Below are positions 7,094-14,165 of a DNA stretch of 20,281 nt, piece by piece (position 1 is the first letter of the stretch; every line of letters begins with the position of its first letter). The notes below the pieces were generated by a model. It worked only from the letters and a program-made list of their open reading frames with translations. It was not told the DNA's origin and made no database searches. The translations under genes and the position numbers were made by a program. The DNA is from JBMNNU01 sp050942695 (GTDB taxonomy: Bacteria; Chloroflexota; UBA6077), in contig JBMNNU010000023.1 in NCBI GenBank assembly GCA_050942695.1, positions 1-20,281 on the forward strand. Reading direction: 5' to 3'.

Positions 7094-8053
7094 ATGACCG
7101 AAACAGTGCTAACCTTGCGAGGGCTCAAGAAGTACTTCCCATATAAAGATAAGCTCTTCGTCAAAGCGGTAGACGGTATCGATCTGGAATTGAAGGAGGG
7201 GGAGACCCTCGGCCTAGTTGGGGAGTCCGGCTCAGGTAAGAGTACAGTTGCCTATACCGTAGTAGGTATGTACCGGCCGACCGAGGGGGAGATCATTTTT
7301 AAAGGTAAGGACATCTCCCGGCCAGCCTCGAAGAGGTCATTGGATCTGAAAGGTGAAATCCAGATAGTGTTCCAGGATCCCGGCTCTTCGCTGAATCCCC
7401 GGCGCAGTATCAGGGAGATCCTGGATGATCCGCTGCGATGGCATTCTCACCGGAAACGGCAGGGTTTTCCCACTAACCCAGAGGAGCTGATGGCCTTAGT
7501 GGGATTGCCTGTTGAACTGCTCGACACATATCCCAGGGCATTGGGAGGCGGCGAAAGGCAGTTGGTTGCAATTGCTAGGGCGTTAGCAGCTCGGCCATCT
7601 TTGATGATCCTGGATGAGCCTACATCCGCTCTAGACGTCTCAGTGCAGGCTAAGGTTATCAACCGACTGCTGGACCTCCAGAAGATGCTGGGACTCTCCT
7701 ACCTCTTCATTACTCATGACCTCAGCCTGATGCGCAACGTGGCCAAGCGTGTAGCCATCATGTACCTTGGTAAAACTTGCGAGCAGGCTGCGACGGTGGA
7801 GTTCTTCCAGCAGCCGTTCCACCCCTACACAAGGATGCTACTCTCGTCGATCCCAGTAGCTACTGCAGAAGAGGAGCAGCTCAAGCCGGGTCGCGTGCTA
7901 TCGACCGGGGAGATACCGAGCCCGGTGAACGTTCCGCCGGGTTGCAGCTTTCACCTCCGTTGTCCTGAGAGAATGGAGATCTGCTCAAAGGTAGACCCTC
8001 AGCCTACGCACCTCTCGGATGGCCACTGGGTCCGCTGCCACCTGGCCAAATAA
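7094..8053 (+). CDS. Peptide ABC transporter ATPase (DppF/OppF type)
   Basis: A 319-residue second ATPase that pairs with the preceding one. Walker A GESGSGKS (43-50), Q-loop VFQDP (Gln94), Walker B LMILDE (170-175) and switch His208 are all present. The signature motif reads LGGGERQL (150-157) instead of the usual LSGGQRQR, a clear deviation at the Ser that normally contacts ATP gamma-phosphate across the dimer. The C-terminus has the oligo_HPY region (HPYTRMLLSSIP) and cysteines 284, 290, 297 and 315, spaced as in the partner. ATG 7094 lies 10 nt after the previous stop. An upstream in-frame ATG at 7040 would overlap the neighbour and adds non-family residues. Confidence 0.91.
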   Translation: MTETVLTLRGLKKYFPYKDKLFVKAVDGIDLELKEGETLGLVGESGSGKSTVAYTVVGMYRPTEGEIIFKGKDISRPASKRSLDLKGEIQIVFQDPGSSLNPRRSIREILDDPLRWHSHRKRQGFPTNPEELMALVGLPVELLDTYPRALGGGERQLVAIARALAARPSLMILDEPTSALDVSVQAKVINRLLDLQKMLGLSYLFITHDLSLMRNVAKRVAIMYLGKTCEQAATVEFFQQPFHPYTRMLLSSIPVATAEEEQLKPGRVLSTGEIPSPVNVPPGCSFHLRCPERMEICSKVDPQPTHLSDGHWVRCHLAK

Positions 8054-8070
8054 CAAGATAAGGACTTCTT

Positions 8071-9120
8071 ATGAGCTGGATTGATAAAGAAGCAATCGCC
8101 CAGGGCGTCATCAACATGCTCCGGGTGAATATGGGCGTGCGAGATGGGGAGAGAATCCTGGTAGCATCCGACGTACTAGCCCCAGACAAGTGGGCCCAGT
8201 TTTCTGCACCGGAGCTAGAGACGATCCTTCGCCGCAGCTACCTGGCTCGCCTGGTCGCCGACATCGCCAGAGAGGCTTTCCCGGCGAACCCGGTGGAGTT
8301 CTTTGGGTTCCGGGCAACCTGCCAGCCCGGCAGTGAGCCCCCAGCCGAAGCCGCAGCCAAGTTCAAAGAAACCGATGTACTGATTGCGATAGTATCGTTC
8401 TCGCTGACCCACACAGAAGCTCGAGAGAACGCTTCAAGGGCAGGTGTGAGGGTAGCGAGTATGCCCCGCTTTGTCCCAGAGATGTTCTACCCCGATGGGC
8501 CAATGGCCGTGGACTATCTCGCAGTTGCTGCTGAGACTAAAGCTATTGCTGATTTGATAACTGCGGCTGAGGAAGTCACTGTCCGCTCTCCTCAGGGAAC
8601 GGATATCACCTTCAGCGTCAAAGGTCGACCCGGGCAGTGCGACGACGGTTTGTATACCAGGCCCGGCGCTTGGGGCAACCTCCCAGCCGGGGAGGCTTAC
8701 ACAGCACCTCTTGAAGGTATCGGTAAGGGAAGGCTCGTGGTCAGGAAAGGCTGGTTCCCAGGCCTTACCGAATCCGACATGGTCCTGACGTTCGAAGACG
8801 GAGAGGTCGTCGATGTGTCTGGCGGCGGAGAAGAGGGGGTTAAGCTAGCGACGTTTCTGGATCTACCGAAACGGGGGGATGTGGCGAAACCTAGGCGTAT
8901 GCTGGCTGAGCTTGGGGTTGGGACCAACCCCAATGCCCGCCGAACCGACATCAACCTGGAAGCAGAAAAGATCAGGGGAACCGTCCACATCGCAATCGGC
9001 GATGGGAGCCACATGGGAGGATTGAACGCCGCCGATTTCCACCAGGATCACGTTATCCCGGAGGCCGACCTGATCCTCGATGGAAAGATCGTGATGCAGG
9101 GCGGGAAACTTTTTTTATAG
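8071..9120 (+). CDS. M29-family aminopeptidase-like metalloenzyme
   Basis: A 349-residue cytoplasmic protein related to thermophilic M29 aminopeptidases (AmpS/AmpT), two-metal exopeptidases. Visible M29-type motifs: NLPAGEAYTAP (Glu208), AELGVGTNP (Glu280), EKIRGTVHIAIG (Glu299, His306) and FHQDHVI (His324, Asp326). These match the expected metal ligands in order. The position seven residues after the His of GTVHIA, a catalytic Tyr in classical M29 enzymes as I recall, appears to be Ser313, so activity may differ. ATG 8071 has AAGGA six bases upstream, and the gene begins 17 nt after the OppF-type gene, consistent with one operon. The likely job is to cleave imported peptides, but the substrate is inferred from context. 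Confidence 0.75.
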   Translation: MSWIDKEAIAQGVINMLRVNMGVRDGERILVASDVLAPDKWAQFSAPELETILRRSYLARLVADIAREAFPANPVEFFGFRATCQPGSEPPAEAAAKFKETDVLIAIVSFSLTHTEARENASRAGVRVASMPRFVPEMFYPDGPMAVDYLAVAAETKAIADLITAAEEVTVRSPQGTDITFSVKGRPGQCDDGLYTRPGAWGNLPAGEAYTAPLEGIGKGRLVVRKGWFPGLTESDMVLTFEDGEVVDVSGGGEEGVKLATFLDLPKRGDVAKPRRMLAELGVGTNPNARRTDINLEAEKIRGTVHIAIGDGSHMGGLNAADFHQDHVIPEADLILDGKIVMQGGKLFL

Positions 9121-9144
9121 ACGTTTTTTGGGAGGTTGGAAAGC

Positions 9145-10209
9145 ATGGAGCTGTCTATTGGTACAGAACCCCGACCAGAATATCTTTCATTTGAACTGGC
9201 TGCTGCTGCCAGGAAGCTGGTAGAGCAGGTGATGCTTACCAAGCCTGGAGAGAACGTAGTCATTACTGCCGATACTGCAACCGATTGGAGAGTTGTAGAG
9301 GCTACTGCTAAGGCTGCTTATGCCGCAGAGGCTGTCCCCACGGTGATCTTGTACGACACACGGCCGACGGCAGTGATGGAGCCTCCCGCACCGGTAGGCG
9401 GCGCTGTAGCCCGGGCCGACGTTTGGATCGAGTTTGCATACGCCTATGTCTTGCACTCGCCTGCCTGGCGCGCAGCCATGTCGGCCGGCGTTCGCTACAT
9501 CTGCCTGACCGGTATGGATACCGAGATGATGGTTAACACCATAGGCCGGGTCAACTACCCGAAACTGCTTGCCCTGGGCGAAACAATTCGCAGGTTGGTT
9601 GAAGCCTCGGACGAAGTCAGGGTATTGAGCCCGGCCGGGACCGACCTGGTCGGATATAACAGGGGCCGGAAGGTCCGGCAGTCTGGGAAACTGGCCGACA
9701 CTAAAGGCGAGCCGATTATGCTGGGCGGGCAGGTTTCGTGGTGCCCCGTTGAAGAGACCATGAACGGCCGTTTGGTTTTCGACGGCGCGTTGTGGCCACC
9801 CGCCGAGCTTGGTGTGCTCCACAACCCAGTGAGCCTGACCGTCAAAGAGGGGGTTGTTACCAAGATAGAGGGGGGCAACGAAGCCAGGATATTCGAAAGA
9901 TGGTTGAAGAGCTTTAACGACGAGAAGATGTACTGGATTGCGCATTGGTCACCGGGGTTCAACCCAGGAGTGACGAAGCCTACCGGCCGGATCGTTGAAG
10001 ATGAGCGAGTGTTCGGCTGCATCGAGATGGGCATAGGGAGCCAGGGGGCGCAGATAAAGGGCAAGACTTGGGCGGCTGCATCGCACACCGATGGTATCGT
10101 GTTAAACCCAACGATAATCCTGGACGGGGTCGAAATCGAGAGGGAGGGTGTGTACGTGCACCCCGACCTTGTAAAGGCCTGCCAGGAGTTGGGAGTTCCC
10201 GGCTACTGA
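9145..10209 (+). CDS. M29/NicX-superfamily metalloenzyme (aminopeptidase- or dioxygenase-like)
   Basis: A 354-residue protein, distantly related to its upstream neighbour and matching the decayed fragment at 1632-2062. Candidate metal ligands are His267 (WIAHWSPGFNPG) and His314/Asp316 (AAASHTDG). Acidic residues are also present in CPVEETMNG (203/204) and CIEMGIGSQG (Glu294). The H...HxD arrangement resembles the iron site of 2,5-dihydroxypyridine 5,6-dioxygenase (NicX), recalled as His265, His318 and Asp320 in a similar-length protein. Many homologues are annotated simply as leucyl aminopeptidase. ATG 9145 is preferred, with GGGAGG at 9130-9135 nine bases upstream. TTG 9136 directly abuts that site. 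The gene is last in the importer group, 24 nt after its neighbour. Superfamily fairly sure, reaction unsure. Confidence 0.72.
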   Translation: MELSIGTEPRPEYLSFELAAAARKLVEQVMLTKPGENVVITADTATDWRVVEATAKAAYAAEAVPTVILYDTRPTAVMEPPAPVGGAVARADVWIEFAYAYVLHSPAWRAAMSAGVRYICLTGMDTEMMVNTIGRVNYPKLLALGETIRRLVEASDEVRVLSPAGTDLVGYNRGRKVRQSGKLADTKGEPIMLGGQVSWCPVEETMNGRLVFDGALWPPAELGVLHNPVSLTVKEGVVTKIEGGNEARIFERWLKSFNDEKMYWIAHWSPGFNPGVTKPTGRIVEDERVFGCIEMGIGSQGAQIKGKTWAAASHTDGIVLNPTIILDGVEIEREGVYVHPDLVKACQELGVPGY

Positions 10210-10216
10210 GAAACTC

Positions 10217-10320
10217 ATCCACAGATTTCACAGATGATGGCAGCCTGATCTGCCACGGATTTGCGGATGCACCAGTAAGATCCATATAGCATTTCTTTGA
10301 AATCTGTGTAATCTGTGGAT
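10217..10320. repeat. Inverted-repeat element with 19-bp arms (MITE-like)
   Basis: ATCCACAGATTTCACAGAT (10217-10235) and ATCTGTGTAATCTGTGGAT (10302-10320) are reverse complements with one mismatch. The 66-bp interior contains a related CACGGATTTGCGGAT. Arms of this CACAGATT-type motif are common as dispersed repeats in environmental bacterial genomes. It begins 8 bp after the preceding gene. It could also fold as a terminator-like stem, though the loop is long. Confidence 0.7.
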
Positions 10321-10532
10321 CTTTGTTCAGCTCTTAGAGAGAAAAATGTCGAGAATCCTGTACGTGATGCCGGTTGATGCGGATAAGGAGTGGTTGCCGG
10401 ATTCAAAACAGCCGAGATGCTTGGAGATCTGCGCGCTCGAACGGGATTAACTACCAGTAAAGCCTACGACTACGAAAATGCTGGTGATTAATAAAGGTCG
10501 CGCACCCCTTATCTGCTTAACCGGCATCGCCA
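10321..10532. other. Spacer with possible gene remnant
   Basis: Two short overlapping reading frames lie here. ATG 10346 to TAA 10448-10450 encodes 34 residues beginning MSRILYVMPVDADKEW. From about 10387 to TAA 10489-10491 another frame reads GVVAGFKTAEMLGDLRARTG and continues to AYDYENAGD. The second has protein-like composition and ends in a double stop (TAATAA). Together they may be a frameshifted remnant of one gene, but I do not recognise the family. Confidence 0.25.
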
Positions 10533-10561
10533 TTGACGCTAGGATAGCGGTCAGTTATACT
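10533..10561 (+). promoter_or_regulatory. Sigma70-type promoter for the tRNA-tuf-S10 transcription unit
   Basis: TTGACG (10533-10538), a 17-bp spacer and TATACT (10556-10561) give near-consensus -35 and -10 boxes at ideal spacing. Transcription would start near 10568, about 45 bp before tRNA-Tyr. It is the best promoter match noticed in the window and is well placed to drive the tRNAs, tuf and the ribosomal protein genes. Confidence 0.75.
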
Positions 10562-10611
10562 ATTAGAGTGCGTTAGCACTTCCCCGTACAACGACGACGC
10601 GGGTGATGCGG

Positions 10612-10696
10612 GGAGGGGTGGGTGAGTGGCTAATACCAACGGTCTGTAAAACCGTCGCCCTGACGGGCTACACAGGTTCGAATCCTGTCCCCTCCA
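10612..10696 (+). tRNA. tRNA-Tyr (anticodon GTA)
   Basis: Acceptor stem GGAGGGG/CCCCTCC with discriminator A10696. Anticodon stem ACGGT/ACCGT encloses loop CTGTAAA, giving anticodon GTA. A long variable arm (GCCC-TGAC-GGGC) is as expected for a bacterial class II tRNA-Tyr. T-arm ACAGG-TTCGAAT-CCTGT. Length is 85 nt. The bases after the discriminator are CCT, so the CCA tail is not encoded and must be added after transcription. Confidence 0.95.
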
Positions 10697-10717
10697 CCTA
10701 AGTTAGCACAAGGGCGA

Positions 10718-10793
10718 GCCCACATAGCTCAGCAGGTAGAGCACGATCTTGGTAAGATCGGGGTCACCAGTTCGAATCTGGTTGTGGGCTCCA
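10718..10793 (+). tRNA. tRNA-Thr (anticodon GGT)
   Basis: Acceptor stem GCCCACA/TGTGGGC, discriminator T10790 and an encoded CCA (10791-10793). Anticodon stem CGATC/GATCG holds loop TTGGTAA, anticodon GGT. The D-arm (AGCTCAGCAGGTAGAGC) and T-arm (CCAGTTCGAATCTGG) are standard. Length 76 nt. It lies 21 nt after tRNA-Tyr and must be co-transcribed with it. Confidence 0.96.
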
Positions 10794-10809
10794 CTACACC
10801 TCAGTTGTG

Positions 10810-10834
10810 AAATAGACCGGTTAACGGTCTATTT
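10810..10834 (+). terminator. Hairpin between tRNA-Thr and tuf
   Basis: AAATAGACCG pairs with CGGTCTATTT around the loop GTTAA, a 10-bp stem ending in four T residues (10832-10835). It looks like a weak intrinsic terminator or attenuator. If partly efficient it would set the ratio of tRNA to tuf/ribosomal protein transcripts, or help release the tRNA 3' end. The T-tract is short, so full termination is doubtful. Confidence 0.55.
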
Positions 10835-10915
10835 TGGCGAATAGGCCGATATGTCGTCGACGGCCGCAACTCACTAAAAAAATGTTGATAGAAAAAAGAA
10901 GGAAGGTGCGCCGCC

Positions 10916-12115
10916 ATGGCGAAGAGGAAATTTGAGCGGACGAAGCCTCACGTAAATGTGGGGACAATAGGTCACGTAGACCATGGGAAGACGACGCTGA
11001 CGGCCGCCATCACGAAGGTGTTGGCGATGCGGGGGGAGGCGGAGTACCGAGCGTTTGACTCGATAGACAACGCACCTGAAGAGAAGGCCCGAGGGATCAC
11101 GATAGCGATCTCGCACGTGGAGTACGAGACAGACAACCGTCACTATGCGCACGTTGACTGTCCTGGGCACGCTGACTACATCAAGAACATGATCACAGGA
11201 GCTGCTCAGATGGACGGAGCGATCCTAGTGGTGAGTGCGCCGGATGGTCCGATGCCGCAGACGAGGGAGCACATACTGTTAGCGCACCAGGTAGAGGTGC
11301 CGGCGATAGTGGTGTTTCTGAACAAAGTAGACGCCATGGATGACGAGGAGCTTCTTGAGCTAGTAGAGCTTGAGTTGAGGGAGCTGTTGACGAAGCAGCA
11401 TTTTCCTGGAGATGAGATCCCGATCATCCGAGGGAGTGCTCTGAAGGCGCTAGAGAGTGAATCCAAGGACATGAATGCCCCTGAGTATGCGCCGATACTT
11501 GAGCTCATGGCAGCAGTAGACTCGTACATACCGACGCCGCCTCGTCCGGTAGACAAGCCGTTCCTGATGCCGATAGAGGACGTGTTTGGTATCAAGGGTC
11601 GTGGGACGGTGGTGACAGGCAGGATAGAGCGAGGTCAGGTTAAGGTAGGTGACGAGGTAGAGATCATAGGCATCCGTGAGACGCGCAAGGTAGTAGTGAC
11701 CGGCGTTGAGATGTTCAAGAAGCTTCTTGACTCTGGTCAGGCAGGAGACAACGTAGGGTGTCTTCTTAGGGGTATAGAGCGGACGGATGTTGAGCGAGGT
11801 CAGGTGCTAGCGAAGCCGGGCTCGATCAAGCCGCACACGAGATATCTTGCTGAGGTGTACGTACTGGCGAAGGAAGAGGGAGGTCGACACACGCCGTTCT
11901 TCAACGGATATCGGCCGCAGTTCTACATTCGGACGACGGACGTGACCGGGACGATCAAGTTGCCAGAAGGCGTCGAGATGGTGATGCCTGGTGACAACGT
12001 ACAGATGGAGGTAGAGCTGATCCAGCCTATAGCGTTGGAAGAGGGATCTCGCTTCGCCATCCGAGAAGGCGGCCGCACAGTGGGTGCTGGCGCCATCACT
12101 AAGATCATCGAATAG
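10916..12115 (+). CDS. tuf: Translation elongation factor Tu
   Basis: EF-Tu, 399 residues, the GTPase that delivers aminoacyl-tRNA to the ribosomal A site. All G motifs are visible: GHVDHGKT (19-26), RGITI (switch I), DCPGH, NKVD and SAL. Domains 2 and 3 follow (VFGIKGRGTVVTGRIERG; HTPFFNGYRPQFYIRTTDVT). ATG 10916 is supported by AAGGAAGG at 10899-10906. The usual NT-AHVEYET region reads AISHVEYET, and the ELLELVELELRELL stretch resembles Chloroflexota EF-Tu. The gene sits between a tRNA-Tyr/tRNA-Thr pair and rpsJ. Isoleucine uses ATA often (about a dozen of 32 by hand count), surprising for a highly expressed gene. Confidence 0.98.
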   Translation: MAKRKFERTKPHVNVGTIGHVDHGKTTLTAAITKVLAMRGEAEYRAFDSIDNAPEEKARGITIAISHVEYETDNRHYAHVDCPGHADYIKNMITGAAQMDGAILVVSAPDGPMPQTREHILLAHQVEVPAIVVFLNKVDAMDDEELLELVELELRELLTKQHFPGDEIPIIRGSALKALESESKDMNAPEYAPILELMAAVDSYIPTPPRPVDKPFLMPIEDVFGIKGRGTVVTGRIERGQVKVGDEVEIIGIRETRKVVVTGVEMFKKLLDSGQAGDNVGCLLRGIERTDVERGQVLAKPGSIKPHTRYLAEVYVLAKEEGGRHTPFFNGYRPQFYIRTTDVTGTIKLPEGVEMVMPGDNVQMEVELIQPIALEEGSRFAIREGGRTVGAGAITKIIE

Positions 12116-12140
12116 GTAAGCTGAGGACCGAGAGGAAGAA

Positions 12141-12449
12141 ATGCCAAAACAAAGGATCCGCATTCGCCTAAAGGCGTTCGATCACAGGATCTTGGACCAA
12201 TCAGCAGCGCAGATCGTAGACACGGCTGAGCGAACGGGCGCCGCAGTAGCGGGTCCTGTACCGTTGCCGACCAAGATCGAAAAATACACTGTAATTCGCT
12301 CGCCGTTTATCGACAAGGACTCAAGAGAGCAGTTTGAGATTCGGACCCACAAGAGGCTGATTGATGTGCTGGAGCCAACCTCGAAAACGATCGATGCGTT
12401 GACCAGACTCAACTTGCCAGCCGGGGTAGATATAGAAATCAAGTTGTGA
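12141..12449 (+). CDS. rpsJ: Ribosomal protein S10
   Basis: A 102-residue component of the 30S head and, in many bacteria, NusE, the partner of NusB in antitermination. Family motifs are KQRIRIRLKAFDHRILDQSA, GPVPLPTKIEKYTV, and REQFEIRTHKRLIDVLEPTS. ATG 12141 follows GAGAGGAAGAA. It begins 25 nt after tuf and opens the S10 cluster. Normal length and no missing motifs. A repeat-filled 162-bp gap separates it from rplC. Confidence 0.98.
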   Translation: MPKQRIRIRLKAFDHRILDQSAAQIVDTAERTGAAVAGPVPLPTKIEKYTVIRSPFIDKDSREQFEIRTHKRLIDVLEPTSKTIDALTRLNLPAGVDIEIKL

Positions 12450-12611
12450 TAGCTATTAGTCGTCAGCCATCAGCTTTTTGCTATCGGCTTTCAACCGCGA
12501 GGATATGTAAGCGAGCATAGGAAAAGCGGCAGATAGACGAGCCTAACGGACGGTCTTGTAGCTGATAGCTGAATGCTGGCTGCCGATGATAGCTTGACGT
12601 AGGAGCAGGGC
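12450..12611. repeat. Imperfect inverted-repeat element in the S10-L3 gap
   Basis: The left part (AGCTATTAGTCGTCAGCCAT, CAGC, TTTTTGCTATCGGC) and the right part (about 12555-12596: GTAGCTGATAGCTGAATGCT, then GGCTGCCGATGATAGCT) are roughly reverse complementary. They share AGCTAT, GCAGCC/GGCTGC and CAGCTATC/GATAGCTG blocks. AGCTGATAGCTGA-type repeats are dispersed in many bacterial genomes. It looks like a small non-autonomous element, with a purine-rich TAGGAGC site for rplC at its right end. Confidence 0.55.
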
Positions 12612-13244
12612 ATGGTCAAAGGAATCATGGGCCGGAAGGCTGGCATGACCAGGGTCTTCGAGGAAGGGCGCGGGATGATTGCTGTAACGGTCATCCAAGC
12701 CGGCCCATGCTACGTGACCCAGGTAAAGTCAGCCGAAAAGGACGGATATGAGGCTGTTCAGATCGGGTTCGAGGAGAGCAGCAAGCTGAACAAGCCGGAA
12801 CGGGGGCACCTTCAGAAGAACGGGCTCCCATCTCTGCGCCACCTGAAGGAGCTAAGGCTGAAGAATCCTGCTGACGTGAAGGTAGGAGACAAAATCAGCG
12901 TTGAGATCTTTAAGGCTGGCGATCGGGTGACGGTTACCGGAACCAGCAAGGGTCGCGGCTTCACCGGTGTGGTGAAGCGTCATGGGTTCGGCGGTGGTCC
13001 TAAGACGCATGGCCAGTCGGACCGGCACAGAGCACCGGGTGCCATCGGCTCCGGCTCGACGCCAGGACGAGTTATGAAAGGGACCCGTATGGCGGGTCAC
13101 TCTGGAAATGAGCAGATCACCGTACGGAACTTGAGAGTGGTCCGGGTGGATCCCGAGAGGAACCTGCTGACCGTTGAAGGAGCGATCCCGGGCGCGACCA
13201 AAGGCCTGGTGATGATTCGCGGTATCGACGGGCAGGAGGGATAG
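12612..13244 (+). CDS. rplC: Ribosomal protein L3
   Basis: A 210-residue early-assembly 50S protein whose extended loop reaches the peptidyl transferase centre. Landmarks are GIMGRKAGMTRVF at the start, KGRGFTGVVKRHGFGGGP, and HRAPGAIG with STPGRVMKGTRMAG. The glutamine methylated by PrmB in E. coli L3 (GSIGQ) reads GAIGS here, so that modification is not expected. ATG 12612 follows TAGGAGC. The stop is 3 nt before rplD. Confidence 0.98.
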   Translation: MVKGIMGRKAGMTRVFEEGRGMIAVTVIQAGPCYVTQVKSAEKDGYEAVQIGFEESSKLNKPERGHLQKNGLPSLRHLKELRLKNPADVKVGDKISVEIFKAGDRVTVTGTSKGRGFTGVVKRHGFGGGPKTHGQSDRHRAPGAIGSGSTPGRVMKGTRMAGHSGNEQITVRNLRVVRVDPERNLLTVEGAIPGATKGLVMIRGIDGQEG

Positions 13245-13247
13245 CTG

Positions 13248-13877
13248 ATGGCTCAAGTTGATGTTTTGAACATGGCCGGCGAGGTAGTTGGCCAGATACA
13301 GTTGAATGATTACGTGTTTGGGATTGAGCCCAATGCTTCCGTAGTGCATCAGGCAGTGGTCGCCCAGTTGGCCAACGCCAGGCGGGGCACCGCCGACACC
13401 AAGACCCGTAGCGAAATCAGAGCTTCGGGCTCCAAGCTCTGGAGGCAGAAGGGCACTGGTCGGGCTCGACAGGGAAGCCGACGGGCACCTCATTGGAAAG
13501 GTGGAGGGGTTGCATTTGGTCCTCACCCTCGATCGTACGCTCAGAGGCTTCCTAGGAAGATGAGGAGGTTAGCTTTACGGTCGGCTCTGTCTTCGATGGT
13601 AGCCGACGAAAAGCTGCTGGTGTTGGAGCAGTTGGAGCTCACCTCTCCAAAGACCAAAGAAATGGCGGTTGTACTGAAGACTCTAGGTATCGATGGGAAG
13701 GCGATGATCGTGCTGCCCGAAATGGATGAGATCGTCGGCAAAGCAACGAGAAACCTGCCTGAAGTGATGACTGTGGTCCCCAGCACGATGAACCTTCTCG
13801 ACCTGATGAGCCGCGATAAGGTGGTAATGACCGTCGACGCGGTGAACGCTGTAACTCAGTGGTTGGGGGAGGAATAG
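13248..13877 (+). CDS. rplD: Ribosomal protein L4
   Basis: A 209-residue 50S protein that lines the exit tunnel with its long loop, and in E. coli also represses the S10 operon. The loop is seen as KGTGRARQGSRRAPHWKGGG, followed by VAFGPHPRSYAQRLPRKMRR. The C-terminal half keeps the globular helices (LMSRDKVVMTVDAV). The start is supported by GGAGGGATAG. It ends directly at the start of rplW. No S10-leader-like structure resembling the E. coli L4 target was identified before rpsJ. Confidence 0.97.
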   Translation: MAQVDVLNMAGEVVGQIQLNDYVFGIEPNASVVHQAVVAQLANARRGTADTKTRSEIRASGSKLWRQKGTGRARQGSRRAPHWKGGGVAFGPHPRSYAQRLPRKMRRLALRSALSSMVADEKLLVLEQLELTSPKTKEMAVVLKTLGIDGKAMIVLPEMDEIVGKATRNLPEVMTVVPSTMNLLDLMSRDKVVMTVDAVNAVTQWLGEE

Positions 13878-14165
13878 ATGGAAATCTGGCAGGTTATCGA
13901 TCAACCCCTGGTCACAGAGAAGAACACTAACCAGGTTGCGGAAGGTAAGTACACCTTTAGGGTGGCTCGGGAAGCAAATAAGATCCAGATACGCGAAGCG
14001 GTGGAGAAGATTTTTAACGTTCACGTCGCGGATGTTAACATAATTAATGTCCGCGGTAAGGAGCGAGGGATCGGCCGCCGCAAAGGGTTCTCGCCCAATT
14101 GGAAGAAGGCGATAGTAACCCTGAAACCTGGGGAGCGGATCGAGGAGTTGTTTGAAGGAGTCTAA
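13878..14165 (+). CDS. rplW: Ribosomal protein L23
   Basis: A 95-residue protein at the tunnel exit and the docking site for trigger factor and SRP. The family opening QVIDQPLVTEKNTNQ is present, as are KYTFRVAREANKIQIREAVE and the GRRKGFSPNWKKAIVTLKPG tail. ATG 13878 immediately follows the rplD stop (TAG-ATG), so the genes are probably translationally coupled. The usual length is about 95-100 residues. Confidence 0.97.
   Translation: MEIWQVIDQPLVTEKNTNQVAEGKYTFRVAREANKIQIREAVEKIFNVHVADVNIINVRGKERGIGRRKGFSPNWKKAIVTLKPGERIEELFEGV

Noticed and set aside
9187..9945. 252-residue open frame on the minus strand
   Set aside because: It is antisense to the well-supported M29/NicX-like gene and has no family motif, so it is a shadow of GC-rich codons.
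12852..13526. 224-residue open frame on the minus strand
   Set aside because: It is antisense to rplC and rplD and shows no domain.
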